NCBI GenBank assembly: GCA_003217965.1
Contig: QHNB01000074.1
Span: 21,623 to 28,958, forward strand
Origin: Verrucomicrobiota bacterium
GTDB taxonomy: Bacteria > Verrucomicrobiota > Verrucomicrobiia > Chthoniobacterales > UBA10450
Direction: 5' to 3'
Length of the DNA: 7,336 bases
Part shown: positions 1 to 7,203 of the stretch, one piece after another
How positions within the stretch are numbered: the first letter of the stretch is position 1
How the letters are laid out: every line of letters starts with the position of its first letter
Made by a program: the position numbers and the translations under genes
Notes under the pieces: generated by a model
What the model saw: only the letters and a program-made list of their open reading frames with translations
The model's database searches: none
Told to the model about the DNA's origin: nothing

Positions 1-850
1 GGTCGAGCGCCGCTAGCAAACTCGCGTCACGCACGCCGCGGGAATCGACCAGCTCGAGGTTCGTTTGCGTGGCGGCGTCCAAAATCACATGATCGCCAGC
101 CGCTTCACAACGGAGCGATGTTAGATGGTCGATTGGTCGCCGGAGCTGGTGTTTTAAATAATGGACGATCGCGCCCGCAGCGCCGATCGCGGCCCGTAAT
201 TCTCCACAACCAAAACCGTCGAGCGATTTTGTTTTGAAATGCTCGCACAACGTAAACACGGACTGTTCCGGCAAAAACGCATAACTGTCATAGACAAGCG
301 TGTGTTCGATGTGGGCGAATTGTTCGCGCTGTTCTTCGCTCACCAGTAACTCCGACGGCGCCACCCGCGCAAGTTCGTCGGCGAGTGCGCCCCTTTCGTC
401 CAGTTGCAGCAAACGAAATTCTCCAGTCGTCAAATCAGTGTAGGCAAAACCAAATGCGCCGTCGTCTTCGTAAATCGCGGCGAGATAATTCGCGCGTTTC
501 GGTTCCAACAGGTCAAACTCACTCACCGTCCCGGCGCTGATAATTTGCGTGATATCGCGCGTCACGATTCTTCCCGGCTGCGGCTCGCTGGTTTGATCGC
601 AAACCGCGACCCGTTTTCCGGCTTTGATCAGCTTCGCAATGTAATTTTGCGCGGCATGATATGGCACTCCACACATCGGCACGCCGTTACGCTTGGTCAG
701 TGCAACATTGAGCAGGGAAGCCGCTTCTTTCGCATCCTCAAAAAATAGTTCATAAAAATCGCCGAGCCGAAAAAGTAGAAGCACGTCAGCCGGCACACTT
801 CCACGGAGCCGCCGGTATTGCTGCATCATCGGCGTGAGTGCGTCGGTCAT
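1..850 (-). CDS. mutS: DNA mismatch repair protein MutS, N-terminal part (cut by window edge)
   Basis: MutS recognises mispaired bases and small loops in newly replicated DNA and starts mismatch repair with MutL in the cytoplasm. Reading the minus strand from ATG at 850 gives 283 open codons to the window edge. Residues 24-34 read LLLFRLGDFYE, the mismatch-recognition signature; Phe32 and Glu34 correspond to the Phe-x-Glu pair that stacks on and contacts the mismatch in E. coli MutS (F36, E38). LTKRNGVPMCGVPYHA (about 51-66) and the Asp-Gln at 85-86 followed by RIVT and ISAGT are also typical of domain I. The connector domain follows, and the sequence ends at DASLLAALD, where the core domain normally begins (GSLL-x2-LD in most homologues). 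The ATPase and helix-turn-helix parts lie outside the window; full proteins are about 800-900 residues. I chose the first ATG, although no clear Shine-Dalgarno sequence precedes it. The long frame and its signatures leave little doubt. Confidence 0.96.
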   Translation of the reverse strand, partial: MTDALTPMMQQYRRLRGSVPADVLLLFRLGDFYELFFEDAKEAASLLNVALTKRNGVPMCGVPYHAAQNYIAKLIKAGKRVAVCDQTSEPQPGRIVTRDITQIISAGTVSEFDLLEPKRANYLAAIYEDDGAFGFAYTDLTTGEFRLLQLDERGALADELARVAPSELLVSEEQREQFAHIEHTLVYDSYAFLPEQSVFTLCEHFKTKSLDGFGCGELRAAIGAAGAIVHYLKHQLRRPIDHLTSLRCEAAGDHVILDAATQTNLELVDSRGVRDASLLAALD

Positions 851-862
851 ATTAGCAGCTTC

Positions 863-920
863 GGATTACTACTCTCATTCGGCCAGTCGCGATTTAGGTG
901 CGCGGACACGTTAGTAATCC
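863..920. repeat. 9-bp inverted repeat in the gap upstream of mutS
   Basis: GGATTACTA at 863-871 is the exact reverse complement of TAGTAATCC at 912-920, with 40 nt between the arms. It lies in the 99-nt gap between the start of mutS (850) and the end of the membrane-protein gene (950), so it sits in the region that would carry a mutS promoter or leader. A 10-bp palindrome, AAAAGCTTTT, lies just beyond it at 923-932. It could be a regulator site, a loose hairpin or chance; there is no T-tract that would make it a standard terminator. Confidence 0.3.
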
Positions 921-949
921 TGAAAAGCTTTTTGCTGTCGCCACAATCT

Positions 950-3121
950 TTAGCGAGCGGAGACGCGCCGGAAGAGAGCGCATCCTTCCCGTTCTCCGAT
1001 CCGCTCGAAGCCAGGCAAACTTACGAGGTCGCTTCGATCGACAACTAAAACGTATCCGACCCCAAGGCGTTCGAACCATTCCCTGTGAAATGGCAGTCGC
1101 AGTTGATAATTGTCTGCGCCGCCCAGCTTAAATGCCGGTCTTGTCTCCTGCGAAACAACGACGCAGATCCGCGCATAACGGTTGTAGACATTGGCATAAC
1201 GATTGTCCCGATCCAACACGCGGAGCATTTCGCGATCAGGAGTGCATCGCGTTCCGCCCAAAACATCCGCTCCGGTCGCCCGCACGAATTGCGCCATGCA
1301 ACAATTTCGATTGTCGGAATCACCAAGCACGATCCAACGTGCGTCGGGATCGTTCTTGTGAACGCCCGAAAGCCACTTGAGCATCGGACTTTGCGTTAAT
1401 CCAGGTAGACCGCGTCCGATCGGGTTGACCAGAGCGTTCGTGGACAATAACGGAATCACCAACAGCACACAGGAGGCAATCCGGTTGCGCTGCCAAAGCA
1501 AGGCAAAAACGGCCGCGAAAAATATCGACGCGGCCATGATCTCGGAAAGAGTGGCGAACTTCTTCAGCTGCAAGTTAGCTATGTAAAAGCAAACGAAAAA
1601 AATTGGCGCGAAAGCGAACGCACCGATCAAGTGCCATATCGTGTTTGGAGCAGATTCATCGCGCGGTACGGCAAGATAGCGGACCACCCCAATAACCGAG
1701 GCGACGCCAACGGCGATGATCGCACGAGTCGGCTCCGCCCGAGACCAACCAGTAGCACGCGCCAACCATTCCGGAATCCCCAATGTCATGTAGCAAAGGG
1801 TCAAAACAACAAACACGACCAATGCGGTCAAAATGGGGTCCGCGGCCCGTCGCCACAAGTCGTGCGCCACAGCCAGGACCAGAACCGGCGCCAAAAAAAG
1901 GAACCCGGAAGCTTCGCAGGCATTTCCCAGCGGCGCCGGATAGTGTTCTTGCGTCATTGAGAATTCCAAAAATGGCGCGAGAAAGCGAAGGAAATGATAC
2001 CCTCCGCCCGTTGACGTCGTCTGCCCTGGATAAACCAGTCCTTTGATTTCAGTGATCGTGGGGCCGACTTCACGCGTCCACTGCCAGAGCAACGCGACCG
2101 CCGCGGCCAAGACCGCGAACAAGCAGGTCGCGCGAAACCAATCCCATCGTCCGCCCATGATGCTATTCCTGTTTTCCAAGGACGCGGCTGTTCCAATGAA
2201 GAGCGCGACCGCCAGATAGGCTAACGGGATTTGGAAGCGCGGATAACAGCAAAAGGCGAACTGTTCGACGGCGGCAAGCAACACTACTCCCGCTCCGGCA
2301 ACGGCCCATCGCGATGTTGCTTTGCTAATAACTTGGACGGCCCACAACGCAAAAAAAACCATCGAAATTATCTCCGGCATGCAAGTCGGAGAGGAGAAGA
2401 ACCACTGGATATAAGACGAAAACAAAAGAATCAGCGCGCCGCTTAAGGCAAGAAGGTTGTCAGCGCGGGCAACAACGCGCAGAAACAAAAACCCGCTTAA
2501 TAGCAGCCCGAGCCATTTGAAATTCCAGTTAAAGGCGAAGGCTCGTTCTCGATCTAAGAAGAAGAATCCCCACATTTGCGGACGAAAGAGCATCGTCCAG
2601 TGGCGCGCCGGCAGATTCGTTAGCAGCGGTGCCACGCCATCCCCCACATTCGTATTTTGGTTTGGAAAGGCCGGCGTTTGCTCGGCTTGCGACCAAATCC
2701 AAGGTGTGTGCACGAACCATTCATCCGAACGAATCTCTTTCGCGCGGCCGGCGATCAAACCCACATTGGGAGGATGCCTGTCCACGAGCTCTCGCCACAA
2801 GGCGGTCGAGCTGCCATTGAGCTTGGCCAGACTTGCCGCGAGATAAATGACCGCAAGAGCAACCACGATAATGTTGCGAAAGAGCCAGTTGAATTCAGGA
2901 TCGTGTTTCTGTTCTTGCCGCTGCGACAGGTAAGTGGTGATCAGTAGCGCGATACAGGAACCGGCCAATAGGATATTTATTGCAACGCCTACTCGATCGA
3001 ATCGCCCCGTGGTTCGATGCCGGGCGAACTGCGCGATGAAGAGCAGCACGCAGACAAAGCTCCAGACGATGGTTCGAATTCTCAGGAGGCTGCCCGCGCT
3101 TGGTCCAGCAGTTGTTGCCAA
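950..3121 (-). CDS. large multi-spanning membrane protein with SDEW motif (possible GT-C-like glycan protein)
   Basis: This 723-residue protein has no function I can assign with certainty. Hydrophobic segments lie at about 18-33, 46-64, 82-99, 204-216, 222-240, 250-265, 272-290, 298-312, 331-346, 405-420, 429-447, 466-484, 496-516, 527-543 and 549-564. A long, probably extracytoplasmic loop (about 100-200) carries IRSDEWFVHTPWIWSQ (130-145). Residues 565-723 form a soluble C-terminal domain with NVYNRYA (644-650). From memory, SDEW plus YNRYA marks a family of large uncharacterised inner-membrane proteins found among polysaccharide genes (perhaps Pfam DUF7657/DUF7654; this needs a search). 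The fold suggests a GT-C or YfhO-like role in decorating a lipid-linked glycan, which is inference. The start is TTG at 3121, with GGAG 11 nt upstream; no nearby ATG is available. The first 13 codons overlap the upstream GT8 gene. The stop is TAA at 950-952. The coding call is firm, the role is open. Confidence 0.88.
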   Translation of the reverse strand: MATTAGPSAGSLLRIRTIVWSFVCVLLFIAQFARHRTTGRFDRVGVAINILLAGSCIALLITTYLSQRQEQKHDPEFNWLFRNIIVVALAVIYLAASLAKLNGSSTALWRELVDRHPPNVGLIAGRAKEIRSDEWFVHTPWIWSQAEQTPAFPNQNTNVGDGVAPLLTNLPARHWTMLFRPQMWGFFFLDRERAFAFNWNFKWLGLLLSGFLFLRVVARADNLLALSGALILLFSSYIQWFFSSPTCMPEIISMVFFALWAVQVISKATSRWAVAGAGVVLLAAVEQFAFCCYPRFQIPLAYLAVALFIGTAASLENRNSIMGGRWDWFRATCLFAVLAAAVALLWQWTREVGPTITEIKGLVYPGQTTSTGGGYHFLRFLAPFLEFSMTQEHYPAPLGNACEASGFLFLAPVLVLAVAHDLWRRAADPILTALVVFVVLTLCYMTLGIPEWLARATGWSRAEPTRAIIAVGVASVIGVVRYLAVPRDESAPNTIWHLIGAFAFAPIFFVCFYIANLQLKKFATLSEIMAASIFFAAVFALLWQRNRIASCVLLVIPLLSTNALVNPIGRGLPGLTQSPMLKWLSGVHKNDPDARWIVLGDSDNRNCCMAQFVRATGADVLGGTRCTPDREMLRVLDRDNRYANVYNRYARICVVVSQETRPAFKLGGADNYQLRLPFHREWFERLGVGYVLVVDRSDLVSLPGFERIGEREGCALFRRVSAR

Positions 3122-3885
3122 ATTTCGATCATCTCCAGATAGGAGCCGCCCGTATATGATTTAAGCTCCGGCCAAACTGTATCGATGTGATCGCGTTGGA
3201 ACGGCTTCGGTCCGTGAAAATGAATGATCCCGACGCCCGGTTTATCGCCCCAATACGGTCTCCAATTCAGTTCCAGTGGCAGCTGATTCCATAATGGACG
3301 GCCGCTGGTGTCGCGATAGAAGCGCCAGTAGGCGCCCTGGTCCCAGGCTTCCTTTTTTAGTACGTCCAGATTTTCGCGGATGAATTGAAAGAATGCGTCA
3401 GCCGTTTTGCCCAAACTTCTTAGGTTCATCAGCATAACGCCACTGTTAATAATGTCGTCGTGCGAGTCGCGCGCATGCGGCGCCACCGCGAAATATTCAC
3501 AGTCGACTTGGTCTAGCTGCGGGACGACCTCGTCTCTAAACATGACGTCGCAATCCGTGTACAAGACGATATCGCTTGAGGAAGATCGGGGCACTAGCCG
3601 CGGAAGCTCAACCCGAAGAAAAGCGCCCGAGATTACTGCCTCGATTCTAGGATTTTTCTCGCGCTCACCGAGCCTAGCCAGTTCTTCGCGAAAGATGCTT
3701 CGGTGACGAATGATTTTCACACCGTGTCGATCGAGCCAGGCGGTGAATTCGTTGTCTTTGCCATCGTAAATCAGGTGCGGTCGCAGTGAGGTAAACTTGC
3801 GCGCGGTGTAAACCGCCACCATCACCATCTCCGAATATTCGCGGAAACTGATTGAATCTTCCGTCAATGCGCAAAACCAATCCAT
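3082..3885 (-). CDS. GT8-type family glycosyltransferase
   Basis: A 267-residue soluble protein of the GT-A fold, predicted to transfer a sugar from a nucleotide donor in the cytoplasm with retention of configuration, as GT8 enzymes do. The metal- and nucleotide-binding DxD motif is DCD at 111-113 inside IVLYTDCDVMF. NSGVMLMN (147-154), WDQGAYW (181-187) and IIHFHGPKPF (221-230) are in the order expected for GT8: acceptor-side loop, Asp-Gln, and the late His-x-Gly-x-Lys-Pro metal and diphosphate motif. The length matches the family. There is no signal peptide or membrane segment. The start is ATG at 3885; AAGG stands 14 nt upstream, and a second ATG in another frame (3892) is better spaced from it. 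The reading frame stays open upstream to 4002, but without ATG, GTG or TTG. The end overlaps the start of the SDEW membrane protein by 40 nt, so the two are probably translated together. The sugar and acceptor are unknown. Confidence 0.88.
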   Translation of the reverse strand: MDWFCALTEDSISFREYSEMVMVAVYTARKFTSLRPHLIYDGKDNEFTAWLDRHGVKIIRHRSIFREELARLGEREKNPRIEAVISGAFLRVELPRLVPRSSSSDIVLYTDCDVMFRDEVVPQLDQVDCEYFAVAPHARDSHDDIINSGVMLMNLRSLGKTADAFFQFIRENLDVLKKEAWDQGAYWRFYRDTSGRPLWNQLPLELNWRPYWGDKPGVGIIHFHGPKPFQRDHIDTVWPELKSYTGGSYLEMIEIWQQLLDQARAAS

Positions 3886-3899
3886 CGAGCATTGCTCTA

Positions 3900-3925
3900 C
3901 CTTGCTTGTATGATTTCGAGCAAGG
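3900..3925. repeat. 7-bp inverted repeat upstream of the GT8 gene
   Basis: CCTTGCT at 3900-3906 and AGCAAGG at 3919-3925 are exact inverse copies with a 12-nt loop. The arm nearest the gene contains the AAGG that could serve as its ribosome binding site, so a hairpin here could affect translation of the GT8 gene. The stem is short and may be chance. Confidence 0.3.
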
Positions 3926-3940
3926 ATCCTTTGTAATATT

Positions 3941-3958
3941 CGACTTTCGGCAAAGTCG
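3941..3958. repeat. perfect 7-bp hairpin between the FkbM and GT8 genes
   Basis: CGACTTT at 3941-3947 and AAAGTCG at 3952-3958 enclose a 4-nt loop. It lies about 90 nt downstream of the FkbM methyltransferase stop and about 55 nt upstream of the GT8 start on the same strand. Neither side has a run of T, so it is not a standard Rho-independent terminator. It could act as an mRNA-processing or stabilising stem between two operon genes, but this is only inferred. Confidence 0.4.
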
Positions 3959-4048
3959 GAGCAACGGCGTGATCTTACCAGTTTACAAAAAGCTTTAGCG
4001 CCTCACTGGCAATCCAGTCGTGTCCGCGCCAGTCGCTTCCTGTCTGAA

Positions 4049-5188
4049 TCAAGATCTGAATCTTGGAATAAAGCGCGGTTCTTTTGAAAAGGTCCATGCG
4101 ATCGTATCACCCTCGGGCATCTCGACAAAGTTGTAGTGATGACGCCTGAGAAATTGTTGGGCACTTTCTCGATCTTCGTGAGAAAGATGTTGGTGCTCGT
4201 AAAGAATCAATTTCGCACCCAGCAGATTGAGATCGAATTGGCGCAAAATCTTCCAGTCCCAACCTTCTGTGTCGATGACAAGAAGATCGACCCGGTCGAG
4301 ATCATGCCGCTTAAGCAGAGTATCGACCCGCAGGCAGGTGACCTTCTCGGCTATGATGCGATCTGCCGATGCCCCAAGCTGCGCGGCGGCCCGGCGCACG
4401 GTTTCGCGATCGAGCGACGGCAATTGGTCAAGCCAAAGCGAATCACCGCTCACCGTATTCAGACGATAAATCATAGCGGTTCCATCGGTTTCCCCGATGG
4501 CCGCTTGCTCCAGTCGGATCGCCGGATTTTTGGCGTAGCGCTCCGAAAGCTGCGCGAATAAGTGCGCCACCGGCTCGACCATCACGCCCCGCCAGTGAAG
4601 CCCTGGGCGGGTGATGAGATAATGCAAGGGATCTCCAGTCAACCCATCGTTCCCGCCAATCTGCAAGAACACAGCATCCGGAACAGCTTCAGCGAAATCG
4701 CTCAGCAACGCGTCGGCATGCGTGCGGCGAAAAATGTTTACTCGCTGCTTCCGCAGAACAAGATGGCGCCGCAGCGTTAAGTTCCACTTCGCATGCGTAT
4801 TAGTCGCCATCCGCTCGCGCCACGCCAATAACTTCAGGCGCCACTTCGTGATCAGCTGTTCGATTTTGGACGGCTCGGGCAAAACTGGTGGCAGTGGATG
4901 TTGAATTTCGAGCGTTGATTCGCCGATTTGAAACGCGATCCGCAGTCCCTCCGGGCCAACATCGCGATCGCTGCATTTGCCCGAGAACCCCAAAGCCTTG
5001 CGACTGGGAAACACGCGCACCACGTCGGGCCGTTCGCAATTGGGCAACGGGTTCGTACTTGAGGCCGGCAGCCAAACCGCCTTGATCGGCGCATTGGCCA
5101 CGATCCAGCCATCGATCTCGAAAGCTCTTCCTTCAACCCGATCGCCGCGCGGATCGATGTGAACCATAATCCCGTTCGTTTCGATCAT
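4049..5188 (-). CDS. FkbM family methyltransferase with an extra N-terminal domain
   Basis: A 379-residue protein whose C-terminal two thirds is an S-adenosylmethionine-dependent methyltransferase of the FkbM family, which O-methylates sugars and other hydroxyl groups. Motif I is FLQIGGNDG (174-182). GVMVEPVAHL (201-210) holds the acidic residue expected to bind the SAM ribose. AAIGETDGTAMIY (229-241), LLVIDTEGWDWKIL (302-315) and LILYEH (327-332) follow in family order. Residues 1-100 are separate: a probable beta-rich module around VEGRAFEIDGWIVANAPIKAVWL (in two halves, 18-29 and 30-40), like small modules that precede some glycan enzymes. A basic linker (about 107-155) joins them. There is no membrane segment. 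The start is ATG at 5188; Met8 (ATG at 5167) is an alternative, and neither has a strong Shine-Dalgarno sequence. It lies 163 nt upstream of the GT8 gene on the same strand, which fits methylation of a sugar in the same glycan. The substrate is not known. Confidence 0.9.
   Translation of the reverse strand: MIETNGIMVHIDPRGDRVEGRAFEIDGWIVANAPIKAVWLPASSTNPLPNCERPDVVRVFPSRKALGFSGKCSDRDVGPEGLRIAFQIGESTLEIQHPLPPVLPEPSKIEQLITKWRLKLLAWRERMATNTHAKWNLTLRRHLVLRKQRVNIFRRTHADALLSDFAEAVPDAVFLQIGGNDGLTGDPLHYLITRPGLHWRGVMVEPVAHLFAQLSERYAKNPAIRLEQAAIGETDGTAMIYRLNTVSGDSLWLDQLPSLDRETVRRAAAQLGASADRIIAEKVTCLRVDTLLKRHDLDRVDLLVIDTEGWDWKILRQFDLNLLGAKLILYEHQHLSHEDRESAQQFLRRHHYNFVEMPEGDTIAWTFSKEPRFIPRFRS
4050..4065. 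repeat. small hairpin at the stop codon of the FkbM gene
   Basis: CAAGAT at 4050-4055 and ATCTTG at 4060-4065 pair around a 4-nt loop and overlap the last codons and stop of the methyltransferase gene. The stem is only 6 bp and AT-rich, with no T-tract after it, so it is unlikely to terminate transcription by itself. Confidence 0.25.
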
Positions 5189-5334
5189 GAGGGCAACAGC
5201 ATCACCTTAGCATCGCCGGAAAGTTTGCGATAAGCATGTCGATTTTGAGCAGATCACTGGCGAACACCACGACTGCCGCCCAGAATCCGGTCCACGCAGC
5301 TCGGCCGCAATTCCGAGCATAGCTGAAGCAAACG
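5189..5334. promoter_or_regulatory. divergent intergenic region between the FkbM and GT39-like genes
   Basis: These 146 nt separate two genes that start in opposite directions, so promoters for both are expected here, judging by layout alone. I could not find a convincing -35/-10 pair for either. On the plus strand there is a 28-codon reading frame from ATG at 5236 to TAG at 5320-5322; it is in the same frame as the GT39-like gene and ends just before that gene's first possible starts. It may be a leader or the remnant of a longer start, or mean nothing. Confidence 0.4.
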
Positions 5335-6975
5335 TTGAATGTCAGACCACGGACGTCCACGTTGATTCAAGTCGTGAGCGAGTCGGCTGAACCATCTCCA
5401 AGACCTCCATTTCTCTACTGGCTGTGCTGGGGTGCAATTCTCCTTCTGGCAGCGCTTTTTCGAGTTGTACCGATTCGATCCGGTTTGCCTTATAGCGATT
5501 ACATCGACGAAGGCCACGTCCTTCACCAGACAATCGACGCGATTAATCGGAGAAGCTTGGATGTCAAGTGGTACGGGTTGCCCGCTCTCCCGGCGTATAC
5601 CGCAGGTGCGGCGCTTCTTCTTTATAGCCCGTTCTACCGCCATTTCCACGGTCACGGTTTTCAAAGGGACCTTCCGCGAGAATACGATCTTCCGACCTCA
5701 AGCCTGGATTATGACTTCATTGCGCCGGTAGAGTTGATAGTCGCCGGTCGGGTCGCGACTGCTTGCCTAAGCATCGCCAGCGTGATTCTTGCAGGAATTA
5801 TCGCAACACGGCTTGGGAATCGTCCGGCTGGCCTGCTGGCAATGCTTCTAACTGCGATCTGTCCCGCACTTGTGACTCGCGCCTCGATTGTGATCGTCGA
5901 TACCTTCGCCGCTTTCTTTGTTCTGCTCGTCCTTTATTTTTCCGAGCGAATCTTATCGAGCCCGATCGAATCAGCTTGGAAAAATGTTGGGTTAGCCGGA
6001 CTGGCGGCGGGACTTGCCTTTGCCTCAAAATACCCTGCCGCGGTAGCAGGAATCGCAGTCATAACAAGTATCCTTCTGCTCCACGTCAGTTGGTCGCATC
6101 GGTTTCGGCTACTTGCCTTTGCCGCCGCCGGATTTGTTTCAGGGATTTTTATAGGCGGGCCGATGACCTTTCTCCAGCCGAGGAAGGTTTGGCATGACAT
6201 CCTGGCTAACGTTAAAGCTTATGACTGGATTCCTTGGCGCCAAAGCTACTTCGCTCAAGCGACCTCCATGTCCGAATTGGGGTGGCCGTTGCTCCTGATT
6301 AGCTGTGCGGGACTCGTTCTAATGTTGCGGCAAGGACGAACACGCGGCGTGGCGCTTGGGTGGATTTTGTTTGGCGCCACTGTGATTGGGTTATTCGCAG
6401 GTAAATCATTTCAACCGTTCCGCAATTTGTTACCCCTCGTTTCACCCTTGTGTATCGCGGCCGCTATAGCATTTGTCAGTCTGATCGGCTGGGCGCGTCG
6501 TAGACTCCATCGATGGCTGCGCGGTGGCGTGGCGATTCTACTAATTGCCGGTTCGGTCGGTTCTCTCGGTTTCGCATCCTTTCAACATGTTCGGCAGCGG
6601 ATGGCGCACCGAGATAGTCGAGTTCAGGCCGTTGATTGGCTTCAGCAACACGTTGGAAAGCGGCAACGTGTTCTGGCGATCAAAGAATTGGCTGTCTTAC
6701 CGTCGGAGTGGAGACGGATTCAGGCGGAAATCACCGTGGTTCCATTATCAGAAGCCGCCCCTTTGGTTCACGGTGGGCCCTTCGATTACCTCGTGACTGG
6801 CGAGTTAGATCAAGGAACGCCGGGAGACCCTTGGCAGGCCTCTCGCGAGGCTTGGGCTGACCAAATCGCGTCACTCAAAATTCTGGCAACGTTTGGTTCG
6901 GTTCCAACGCCGATCCCTCTGAACCTTTGGCGGACAAATGACGAAAGGCTTGTCATTTATGCAATCAGGCAATGA
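5335..6975 (+). CDS. GT39/ArnT-like membrane glycosyltransferase (GT-C fold)
   Basis: A 546-residue inner-membrane protein of the dolichyl/undecaprenyl-phosphate sugar transferase type. Such enzymes move a sugar from a polyprenyl-phosphate donor to a lipid, glycan or protein on the outer face of the membrane. The first membrane segment (about 27-46) is followed by YSDYIDEGHVLHQT (53-66), whose Asp58-Glu59 matches the acidic catalytic motif in the first outer loop of GT-C enzymes. AGRVATACLS (137-146) and the segment near Asp189 follow the family pattern. Further hydrophobic segments lie at about 148-160, 165-180, 190-203, 218-250, 259-275, 317-331, 338-354, 366-386 and 398-415. KSFQPFRNLLPL (357-368) resembles the late Arg-containing motif. 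Residues 416-546 form a soluble C-terminal domain. There is no ATG near the start: TTG at 5335, TTG at 5362 and GTG at 5374 are candidates, and all leave the first segment intact. The stop is TGA at 6973-6975. Sugar and acceptor are unknown. Confidence 0.88.
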   Translation: MNVRPRTSTLIQVVSESAEPSPRPPFLYWLCWGAILLLAALFRVVPIRSGLPYSDYIDEGHVLHQTIDAINRRSLDVKWYGLPALPAYTAGAALLLYSPFYRHFHGHGFQRDLPREYDLPTSSLDYDFIAPVELIVAGRVATACLSIASVILAGIIATRLGNRPAGLLAMLLTAICPALVTRASIVIVDTFAAFFVLLVLYFSERILSSPIESAWKNVGLAGLAAGLAFASKYPAAVAGIAVITSILLLHVSWSHRFRLLAFAAAGFVSGIFIGGPMTFLQPRKVWHDILANVKAYDWIPWRQSYFAQATSMSELGWPLLLISCAGLVLMLRQGRTRGVALGWILFGATVIGLFAGKSFQPFRNLLPLVSPLCIAAAIAFVSLIGWARRRLHRWLRGGVAILLIAGSVGSLGFASFQHVRQRMAHRDSRVQAVDWLQQHVGKRQRVLAIKELAVLPSEWRRIQAEITVVPLSEAAPLVHGGPFDYLVTGELDQGTPGDPWQASREAWADQIASLKILATFGSVPTPIPLNLWRTNDERLVIYAIRQ

Positions 6976-7203
6976 ATCCGTGTAGTGACGCGATGAAATA
7001 TAATCGCGCGCACGTTTCTGCTGATTGATTGCGTCCTTCGTCATTCCAATAGAAAACTGTGATTCTAACGCGAAGTTTCTCATCTGTCCGCTGACGATGA
7101 AATTACTAAACCCGTGGAATCGCGACACAGCCTTTCAGCGCCGGAACCCTACTTGACTCGATGATTTTCAAATAAGAGACTTCGCACCAGTTCTTTGTTT
7201 CGC

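Noticed and set aside
404..748. Plus-strand frame of 114 codons across mutS
   Set aside because: It lies wholly opposite the MutS reading frame, which has clear family motifs; it matches nothing I recognise.
1656..2820. Several short frames on both strands inside the SDEW membrane-protein gene
   Set aside because: All are shadows of one continuous 723-codon frame with strong hydrophobic periodicity.
3941..3958. Rho-independent terminator between the FkbM and GT8 genes
   Set aside because: The stem is perfect but only 7 bp, and no T-run follows on either strand, so I list it only as a hairpin.
3674..3964. Second minus-strand frame with an ATG at 3892, seven bases before the GT8 start
   Set aside because: Its ATG is well spaced from an AAGG, but the translation runs out of frame through the GT8 gene, is low in recognisable features and ends early; the GT8 frame has all the family motifs.
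5254..5664. Minus-strand frame of 136 codons overlapping the start of the GT39-like gene
   Set aside because: Most of it is antisense to the catalytic loop of the GT39-like protein; there are no recognisable motifs and the start is arbitrary. The part beyond 5334 is too short to judge.
6871..7128. Minus-strand frame of 85 codons across the end of the GT39-like gene
   Set aside because: GTG start without a ribosome site, over a third of its length antisense to the GT39-like gene, no recognisable domain.
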